Below, piece after piece: positions 56,011-64,000 of a DNA stretch of 64,000 nucleotides (its first letter is position 1; every line of letters starts with the position of its first letter). A model generated the notes under the pieces. It was given only the letters and a program-made list of their open reading frames with translations. It was not told the origin of the DNA and made no database searches. Both the position numbers and the translations under genes were made by a program. Origin of the DNA: Leptodactylus fallax (lineage: Eukaryota > Chordata > Amphibia > Anura > Leptodactylidae); assembly GCA_947044405.1 (NCBI GenBank), contig CAMRHE010000077.1:2542001-2606000 (forward strand), given 5' to 3'.

Positions 56011-58634
56011 TTTTTTTTTTTTTTTTTTTTAAACACATTTTATTGAAAAGACAAGACGTAACAGTTCGCACACAAGGAACAATCAGATGCATAAGCACAC
56101 AAAATGCCACATCACCACCTCAGTCAGTCCTCAGCCCACCCACCATATAGACAGCACAAGGTAGACCCATCAAACAGGCTTAATAAAAGAGGATAAATAT
56201 GCAGAACATATATAGTACAGTACAATTTGATTATTGATAAGCAGAAACATGCAATCTACAAATCCATGACATCAGCAAGAACACCTCACAGAATGATGAG
56301 AGGTTGTGGATATTCCAGGCGTCTCCCCCGCCCCTCACGGCTTAAGTGAATGTATGGTGGTTCGCAGTGAGGGAGCCGTATACTGGGTTACAGAAGAATT
56401 GCACCATGTCCCCCACACCTTTTGGAACTTCTGAGGGCACCCCCTCCCTTTATACACAATCTGATTAAAGGGGAGAACAGAATTAACGCGCTTCCTCCAC
56501 AGAGATACTGATAGGGTCTCGAAGCCATCCATCGCAGTGCGATAGCTTTCCAGGCATAGAATAAAGACTCCCACAGGAAGATTCTAAAATGGAGCTGCCA
56601 TAGTTCCTCATCTAATATGCCAAAGAGATAGACCTCTGAGATGAATGGTATAGGCATATCCAGAACTTCCACCAGGAGATCCACAACCTCTTTCCAGAAA
56701 GTTTGATCAGACAAACCCAAATCATGTGCCAGAAGTCCGACTGCGGACAAGGACACCTGAGGCAACCTGGATGGGGCAGTCATCCCATTTTATATAGATA
56801 AAGGGGGTCAAGTTTCATTGGTGCAAAATGTAAGTCTGAATTAGTTTATTAGCTGAGGGTGACACATACTATGGGGACTCAAGAATGTCCTGAAACATCT
56901 CATTCGTGAGGGCTGGAATATTAGTGACCCATCGCATCAGGGCCGGGGCATTCGACAAGGACACTTTTACCTGGATCAGATGTGCATACAGGGTAGATAT
57001 TAAACCCCCAGGGTCCTGAGAGCGAAGCACTCCGATAAGCAGGTACTCAGAAATACTGTATTGTTCAGCTGATCAGGGAACAGAGAAGAGAGTGCATGCT
57101 GAATCTGGAGGTATCTAAAGAACTGCGTTCTAGGAATGTCACAGGAAGTGCTTAGTGAGTCAAATGTTCTAAAAACGCCTTGGGTATACTGGTCATTAAG
57201 AGAGGCCATGCCATATTGTGACCAGGACTGAGCGCCAGGCAGGGCAAAAAGCGCAGGCAGTCCAGGATTGCATGGGGTCTCCGCAGGTACATCAGAGTAT
57301 GCAGACATTTTCTTTGCCTGACACCAAACCTGTCCTCAAACAAAAGAAAAAAGCACCGAGCAGTGCATAGTGCATTATCATTTAGCATGAAAGGAAGAAA
57401 AGGTAGAGACAATTTGCTCCTCACCTTTTTAGGTTATCACACAACCAACTTCAAGAGTATGTAACAGGTGGATATAAGATCGCTGCTGTCACTGCGTAAC
57501 ACCCGCAGGAGGTGAGAGGACAATGGAGGTATTTGGACCACTATACACGGACTGCGCAGATCCAAAGGGTATTAACAAAAAATGATTTATTTCCCAAGGT
57601 ATGGTACAGTAAGCACACACAACGCGTTTCGGGACCAGCAAGTCCCTTTTTCAAGTGTATCACACTCTCTTGGACCCAGAACAGGTCTACAATATGAACA
57701 CTGGGCAAATAGGATCTAGAGGACCCAAAACAGGTCTACAATGTGAACACAGGGCAAATAGGATCCAGAGCATGTGCCCCAGGCTATTTTAAGTTGAGTA
57801 TGCTCTGGATCCTATTTGCCCTGTGTTCACATTGTAGACCTGTTCTGGGTCCCTAGATCCTATTTGCCCTGTGTTCAGATTGTAGACCTGTTCTGGGTCC
57901 AAGAGAGTGTGATACACTTGAAAAAGGGACTTGCTGGTCCAGAAACGCGTTGTGTGTGCTTACTGTACCATACCTTGGGAAATAAATCATTTTTTGCTAA
58001 TACCCTTTGGATCTGCGCAGTCCGTGTATAGTGGTCCAAATACCACCAAACCTGTCCTGTCAGAGCATGAATGGACAACAATTTCCCCCAAGACAGGCTG
58101 ACCCAGGTGTGCCCAGGCCACAGAACGGGATCGTGGGAGAGCCATGGTTTTATAAACCGGAGCTGTCCCACCAGCTAATGGAGAAACAGATCGGGGAGCG
58201 ATGTACACCACCAAGCTGTTTTGGCCGCTGCAGGGATGATGACCTAAGCTTAGATCTAGAATTCCCATATCCAAAAGAGATAATAAGAGAGTCCATCTGT
58301 TTAAAAAATTGAAGGGGCACAGACACAGCAGAGTGACTTAGAGCATACAGACACTTAGGCAACACTACCATTTTTACAAGATTAATTCTACCGGCCACCG
58401 ACAAAGGTAGGGCAGCCCAAACATGAAACTTGGCCCTAAAGTGCGAGATAAGGGGAAAAATGTTGTGTTCCAAAAAGCACTTATGATGTTTAAATATAAC
58501 AATACCCAAATATTTGCAGGCCGAGACTACTTTCAACCCACAGACGGTGTCCCCTTCAGCAACACTCGGCATACGGCCAATATGCATGTAAGAGGACTTA
58601 GTCCAATTGGTCCGCAGGCCCGAATAATTGCCGA
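56011..58634 (-). mobile_element. 5'-truncated L1/Tx1-like LINE
   Basis: Poly(A) tail shown as a T-run at 56011-56030, i.e. minus orientation. Imperfect 15-bp target duplication ATTTCTAGCTANAAC (55996-56010, 58635-58649). The minus-strand reading at 58150-58587 has the region after the RT palm: CKYLGIVIF, LPLSVAGRINLVKMVVLPKC, FFKQMDSLIISF and LQRPKQLGGV, matching L1-clade ORF2. RT catalytic part and endonuclease are missing through truncation. A 708-bp insertion interrupts it. Confidence 0.88.
57337..58044. mobile_element. Palindromic insertion within the LINE
   Basis: Flanked by a 14-bp direct repeat ACCAAACCTGTCCT (57323-57336, 58045-58058). Removing it and one repeat restores LINE reading across ...TGQVW-CQAKKMS.... 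About 57527-58043 is a long inverted repeat (GTATTTGGACCACTATACAC at both ends, AACGCGTTTC and TTTTTCAAGTGTATCAC in each arm). Family unknown to me; the repeat length suggests target-primed retrotransposition. Confidence 0.75.
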
Positions 58635-58649
58635 ATTTCTAGCTAGAAC

Positions 58650-59050
58650 TCTTAATGAATGACAACCCTCTGACTGGCACCGTTCATGAAGACACTAGCT
58701 GGCACTATTCATGAGGTCACTGTAGCTGGCAATATGTATTTCTAGCTGGTGCTGTTCATGAGGTCACATTATTTATGCGGACACTCTAGCTGGTACTATT
58801 CCTGCTGACTCTTCAGCTGTCGCCATTCATGAGGTATCACTCTGACTGGCACTATTGATGAGACCACTAGCTGCCACTATTTATGGGGACACTATAGCTG
58901 CCACTATTCATGAAGTCACTCTAGCTGCCATTATTTATGAGGTCACTCTAGCTGGTACCATTATTGACAACCTTCTGGCTGGCACTACTCATGCGGATAT
59001 GCTAGCTGGTACTATTTATAGGGACACTCTAGCTGGTGCTTATGAGACCT
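58650..59050. repeat. Old degenerate tandem array (right part)
   Basis: Units of about 28-32 bp such as CTAGCTGGCACTATTCATGAGGTCACT, diverged, grading into the younger 49-bp minisatellite. Confidence 0.75.
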
Positions 59051-60170
59051 CTGGCTGCCACTTTGTATAGGTACGGTCCAGCTGATGCTTATGAGACCAC
59101 TGGCGGGCACTATCTATAGGTATGGTCCAGCTGATGCTTATGAAACCACTGGCGGGCACTATCTATAGGTATGGTCCAGCTGCTGCTTATGAGACCACTG
59201 GCTGGCATTATCTATAGGTACGGTCCAGCTGGTGCTTATGAGACCACTGGCGGGCACTATCTATAGGTACGGTCCAGCTGGTGCTTATGAGACCACTGGC
59301 TGGCATTATCTATAGGTACGGGCCAGCTGGTGCTTATGAGACCACTGGAGGGCATTATCTATAGGTACGGGCCAGCTGGTGCTTATGAGACCCCTGGCTG
59401 GCATTATCTATAGGTACGGTCCAGCTGGTGCTTATGAGACCACTGGAGGGCACTATTTATAGGTACGGGACAGCTGGTGCTTATGAGACCACTGGCGGGC
59501 ACTATCTATAGGTACGGTCCAGCTGGTGCTTATGAGACCACTGGCTGGCATTATCTATAGGTACGGGCCAGCTGGTGCTTATGAGACCACTGGAGGGCAT
59601 TATCTATAGGTACGGGCCAGCTGGTGCTTATGAGACCCCTGGCTGGCATTATCTATAGGTACGGTCCAGCTGGTGCTTATGAGACCACTGGAGGGCACTA
59701 TTTATAGGTACGGGACAGCTGGTGCTTATGAGACCACTGGCGGGCACTATCTATAGGTACGGTCCAGCTGGTGCTTATGAGACCACAGGCGGGAACTATC
59801 TATAGGTACGGTCCAGCTGGTGCTTATGAGACCACTGGCGGACACTATCTATAGGTACGGTCCAGCTGGTGCTTATGAGACCACTGGCGGACACTATCTA
59901 TAGGTACGGTCCAGCTGGTGCTTATGAGACCACTGGCGGACACTATCTATAGGTACGGTCCAGCTGGTGCTTATGAGACCACTGGCGGACACTATCTATA
60001 GGTACGGTCCAGCTGGTGCTTATGAGACCACTGGCGGGCACTATCTATAGGTACGGTCCAGCTGGTGCTTATGAGACCACTGGCGGACACTATCTATAGG
60101 TACGGTCCAGCTGGTGCTTATGAGACCACTGGCGGACACTATCTATAGGTACGGTCCAGCTGGCACTACT
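59030..60170. repeat. 49-bp minisatellite, about 22 copies, with higher-order structure
   Basis: Unit: GGTCCAGCTGGTGCTTATGA + GACCACTGGCGGGCACTATC + TATAGGTAC (49 bp). Variants (GGCTGGCATT, GGAGGGCATT, TACGGGAC) recur in the same order at 59251 and 59496, giving a five-unit, 245-bp higher-order repeat. The right end (60000-60150) is nearly homogeneous. About 430 bp from the putative casp10 first exon. Confidence 0.92.
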
Positions 60171-60597
60171 AAGAAGGACATTCAGGATGGGACTTCATAA
60201 GGACACTGGTTGGACCTATGACCGCAGATCTGCTGGTTGGCACTTCTCATGTCAGACCTTGGTGACACTACCAGGCACCTGTCTGTACACAGGGACATTG
60301 GGGCTGACATGACACAAGCACGGTCACAACTGACACCCAGCACAGTGCGTCATTATCTAGGGCAGTATGCACACTACCGCATGCTCTCGGCCACCACAGA
60401 CGTCTCTACTACCGCACATCAGAAGCGGCAACACTTATGTTGTCTCCACTGTCACTGCGTCAAATGTCACCTATATACCGTATATAATAACGCGACCAGC
60501 CACAGAAGACGGCGGCAGAGCCCTGTACAGACATGTCCCCGCTGCCGCGCCTCCTCATTACAGTGCGTCTACCTTAGTAACAACCTGCGGTACTTAC

Positions 60598-60760
60598 TAA
60601 AGAGATCAAAGTGAGAACTGCTCAAGAACTCGCTTCAGACATCCAGTGAAGCCCCGACACCTCCTACAAGTCCCCGCCGGCCATTCTACTGCGACTCCCG
60701 CCTGACAGTAACTTGTGGAAAGTCCGCAGAGGTGCAGAGGCCGCCCCGAGCCCTGTCACT
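60598..60760 (-). promoter_or_regulatory. casp10: Putative casp10 non-coding first exon and core promoter
   Basis: The first coding exon starts with an acceptor, so an upstream exon is required. Here, in a GC-rich stretch unlike the AT-rich surroundings, the minus strand has a good donor (TTTA|GTAAGT, exon end 60598). Just upstream are an ETS-like AGGAAGTG (60757-60764) and an ISRE-like AAACCGAAA (60774-60782, plus-strand reading). Human CASP8/CASP10 are interferon- and ETS-responsive, which fits, but linking this exon to the gene 11.7 kb away is inference. The transcription start is not visible. The candidate leader contains a six-residue upstream ORF (60664-60684). Confidence 0.42.
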
Positions 60761-61351
60761 TCCTACATAGGCTAAACCGAAAGAGACGCCCAGTGTGAAA
60801 GGAGGCGGAAGAAAGGAGGGGGAAGCAACGAGGTCCATGACCATAGTGTAACATACAGGGAAATAACGCAACCATCATGTGCCAAGTGCACTGTGAAGAG
60901 CTCAGCCAGTGACCCTGCGGGTGCAGCTCCTTCAGGCCAGGATCTTAAGAGCAGGGGGTTATGTTCTGGGGACGGGGCATTACTCATAGTGAAGGAGACA
61001 GGCTGCAGCGGTGCCTCCGGCTCGGTCCTGCAGGTCCTCTTTCAGACCAGGCAGTGCGGGGGCAGTTAGCAGTAACTCCATGCCTGATGGCCGGGTAGGG
61101 AGAGATGCTCTGCAGAAGGGGCACACCGAGCTCCATAACAGGCTGTGGAGATAAATGTGCCGGCAGTGCCATCTAGTGGAGACGAGGGGAATGACCAGGC
61201 CAGTTTCTTCTTATACACAGAGTGGCAGGGCCATCTAGTGGACACAAGGGGAATGAGCATGCTAGGTTTCCTCTAGCACACAGAGAAGCAGGTGAGGAAA
61301 GGGCGCTTTTCACCTCTGTTCTGGCTCCTAGGCCGTCACCTAAAAGGAATG

Positions 61352-62302
61352 CATACCTCCCAACTTTCAAAGGATAGAAAGAGGGACTATATGTGAGGCG
61401 CGACGCTGAGAATTTTGCTCCACCCACTTCCACGTTGATTCCGCCCATTATCATCCATTTTTCTATGTGCCCCCACACAGTATAATGCTCCTACAGTTAC
61501 CCTACCATTATATGCCCCCACAGTATAATGTTCCTCTCCAATTGCCCCACAGTAAGAAGTCCCTCTCCTGGTGCCCCAGTTCAAACTGGGGGAAACTAGA
61601 GGGGGACATTAAATCATACCTTCCAACTTTTAGAGGACAGAAAGAGGGACAAAATGTTCACACAGCGGCAAATTTAGCTCCACCCAGTTCTAAATTGACC
61701 CCGCCCATACCCATCAATTTCTGTTTGTGCTTCCCACACAGTATAATGCTCTTACAGTCACCCTAATATTATATGGCCCCACAGTATAAAGTCTCTCTGA
61801 TGGTGCACCCACAGTTTAATGTCCCCCTCCAGCTGCCCCCACGGTTTAATGTCACCATCCAGCTGCTCCATAGTTTAATGTCCCCTCCAGTTGCCCTCAG
61901 TTTTATGTCCTCCTCCAGTTGCCCCCAGTTTTATGTCCTCCTCCAGTTGCCCCCAGTTTAATGTCCCTCTCTATCTACCCCCACGGTTTAATGTCCCTCT
62001 TCATCTGCCAAAGTTTAAAATAAAAAACACTGATACTCACCTCTCTTCGCTCCCCTGCTGCTCTGTCTGCAGTCTCTTGTCCCAGAGTGTTAAGGGAGTT
62101 GTAGGCGCGATGTGCACACAGGGGGCAGAATGGTGAGGCAGGAGCTCTCCACTCCTGCTTCACCACTGTATTGAAATCATTTGCGTCCTCTCCGGACACA
62201 GATGAGTTGAATCCGGGACATACCTCCTGCCGACTGGGACCACAGGACAGGACCCACAATCCAGGACAGTCCCACAGAATCTGGAACGGTTGGGAGGTAT
62301 GA
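61352..62302. repeat. Repeat with CATACCTCCCAAC inverted ends and a nested minisatellite
   Basis: GCATACCTCCCAACTTTC at left and GGTTGGGAGGTATG at right. A related CATACCTTCCAACTTTT end occurs at about 61616. From 61740 to 62010 there are about ten units of the AGTTTAATGTCCCCCTCCAG type, and 62303-62420 carries the complementary units (GGGGGACATTAAAC). Non-coding. Confidence 0.6.
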
Positions 62303-62420
62303 TTAAATTGGGGCAGCTGGAGGGTGACATTAAACCATGAGGGTAGTTGGATGGGGACATTAAACTGTGGGCTGCTGGAGGGGGACATTAAACTTGGGGC
62401 AACTAGAGGGGGACATTAAA

Positions 62421-64000
62421 GAGGTTTTCCAGCTCCAAATGGCGTTTTCATAGTAATGACCTCTGCCCCCAGGTCCTTGCACAGTTGTTCCAGAATTTGG
62501 TGTAGTAGATGGCCTGCAGTCTGATCCCGAAATCACCGCTATGCAGTGGATTGGACTTATCATGTGGATAGGTTAACAGTGTATATAAAAAAAACCCCTG
62601 AGGGACCAGAAAACATTAAGTGTGAAGTTAAACTTTTCTACGTTTATACTTACAAAGTGTATGGTAACTTTGAGCCCATGAGATGTTTTGTTTCAATTCT
62701 TATGTTTGTGTTTTCTTTTTCTATGATTTTAATATGCCTTTCCTTTTACGCAGCCATATGACGCCAAACAATGACATTACGTCATTTCAGTAACCCTTTC
62801 CTTTATTATTGTACAACAACAATGTGCATTCCTTGTATGTCATTGCTATTTCTGATGTACCGCATTACTTTATTTGTTTAATAAAACTTTTATTGAATCT
62901 AAAAATTGATTTTTGTTGTGTATATATGAAGTTTTGTAACGTAATTGAAAAGTTCTGAGAGAATCTCAGAAACCAAAAAATAAAAGTACTGTCTATATTC
63001 AAAAAATACACATGATCACAAGGTTAAAGGGTGACTGTCAGCAGGAAAACTGTAATCGAGCTAATGACATTACCTTGTAGTTCTCTTTACACACTTTCCA
63101 AATATACCTTTATTATTCCAGCATTGCAGCTCCATTAGGGTGTTTCTCATCTTTACCGTTCTTCACTCTGTGCTATAGATTACCCCCCCTAACTGCTGCC
63201 CAGCTCAACCCCCCATTCTTTGATTGACAGATTCCCCCTGGAGAGAGCAGGATAGCAGTTATAGATGGCAGCGCTCCATAATAAAGTGTTTTTTTTTTTT
63301 TTTTTGGAGAGCGCATAAAACTACAAGAAGAGAGAGTCAAACTGTATAATCCTGTTATTTCATGGTCTGCAAAAAATTATTTACTTGCATTTAGGTCTTT
63401 ACTTTGTTTTGCCTTAGTAAAGGAAAACTTCTGCAAAGATTGAAAAAAAAATTCCAGCTGTGCATCTAGAGAACTTCATGGTTTTTCATGACTGTCAAAA
63501 AACTGACATGCACTCTCTTTGTCAATATAAACAGACATAGATAGTGGCATGTGACTAGACCCATTGAAAATCATGGGTTCTATAATGGCCATGTGATAGT
63601 AGTTTTAAAAATGGACGTTATATGGCCATTATTTACTGCCATGTGAATAAGGGCTGACCGTGCACTTGCATGGACAGACACGGCCGTTTCTCATGGATAT
63701 TAAGATCATGAACGATTGTGTGCATAAGCCCATACTCTTCTTCTGCCCCTCCTATTCCTTGTTTTTTTTTGCTTACCCATAGTTATCTTTCTTTTGACTT
63801 TGGGAATATACAGTATTTCCCTAGTATTAACCCTTTCCACGTTATTTCCCTGGTAACAAACCTTCCACATTGGACTTGATATTGTATTCACTTTGGGATA
63901 CCGTCCCCCATAAAGCACTTTAATACTCCCCTTTATTGCCTTGGTTGATTTTGATCTCATCTGCTGTATTGCCAATGTAACGCCTTATCTTTCTGCTGTA
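62421..64000. other. No gene identified
   Basis: AT-rich flank. A GGGTGACTGTCAGCAGGAAAA repeat end lies near 63025 and a T-run near 63290. No domain or exon recognised. Confidence 0.4.

Noticed and set aside
59030..60170. CRISPR-like array
   Set aside because: Units are contiguous 49-bp tandem repeats with no unique spacers, in vertebrate DNA.
60237..60614. 125-residue plus-strand frame in the GC-rich block
   Set aside because: GC-rich DNA near the putative promoter leaves frames open by chance; composition (His/Arg/Thr-rich) and lack of motifs do not support a gene.

Overview
The window is vertebrate nuclear DNA, most likely from a frog or other amphibian. The reasons are one large intron-rich gene (an initiator caspase), a very high load of varied DNA transposons (Tc1-like, hAT, TTAA-flanked and fold-back MITEs), tyrosine-recombinase DIRS-type retroelements, and short repeats of amphibian type, including a SINE with a GCGCTGCGGAATA-like tail. 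I see no bacterial-type genes, CRISPR array, rRNA or tRNA gene.

The only host gene I can support is a caspase-10/caspase-8-like initiator caspase on the minus strand (called casp10). Its ten coding exons run from the start codon at 48867 to the stop codon at 3912, with canonical GT/AG sites and matching intron phases. Two death effector domains (exons 48572-48906, 46753-46849, 38833-38968) are followed by a linker split over four small exons (37639-37709, 34227-34248, 33864-33920, 25912-25973). The protease domain lies in 19699-19798, 15658-16145 and 3912-4092. The spliced frame would give about 502 residues, close to the family length, except that an eight-base A run just after the QACQG active site shifts the frame and truncates the product before the small subunit. 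A likely non-coding first exon ends at 60598, in a GC-rich stretch with ETS-like and ISRE-like sites.

Almost everything else is mobile DNA in the caspase introns. The last intron holds a young, apparently complete Ty3/Gypsy-type LTR retrotransposon on the plus strand (4683-13298; 1122-bp LTRs with three differences; intact gag and pol) and a decayed Tc1 element (13363-14997). The 19.8-25.9 kb intron holds a TA-flanked element with a TTAA-flanked MITE inside it, and a Tc1 element split by a 2.5-kb hAT element. Two near-identical DIRS-type elements (26873-32824 and 39063-44937) lie in two different introns, in the same orientation as the gene. Two more Tc1 remnants sit at 34360-35588 and 36030-37623; the second ends 15 bp from a splice donor.

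Upstream of the coding exons (49-64 kb) are MITEs, an old tandem array interrupted by a hAT element (54903-55945) and a 5'-truncated L1/Tx1-like LINE (56011-58634, itself carrying an insertion), a 49-bp minisatellite of about 22 copies (59.03-60.17 kb), the putative caspase promoter, and further repeats. I saw no coding sequence in the outer flanks (1-3.9 kb and 61-64 kb).
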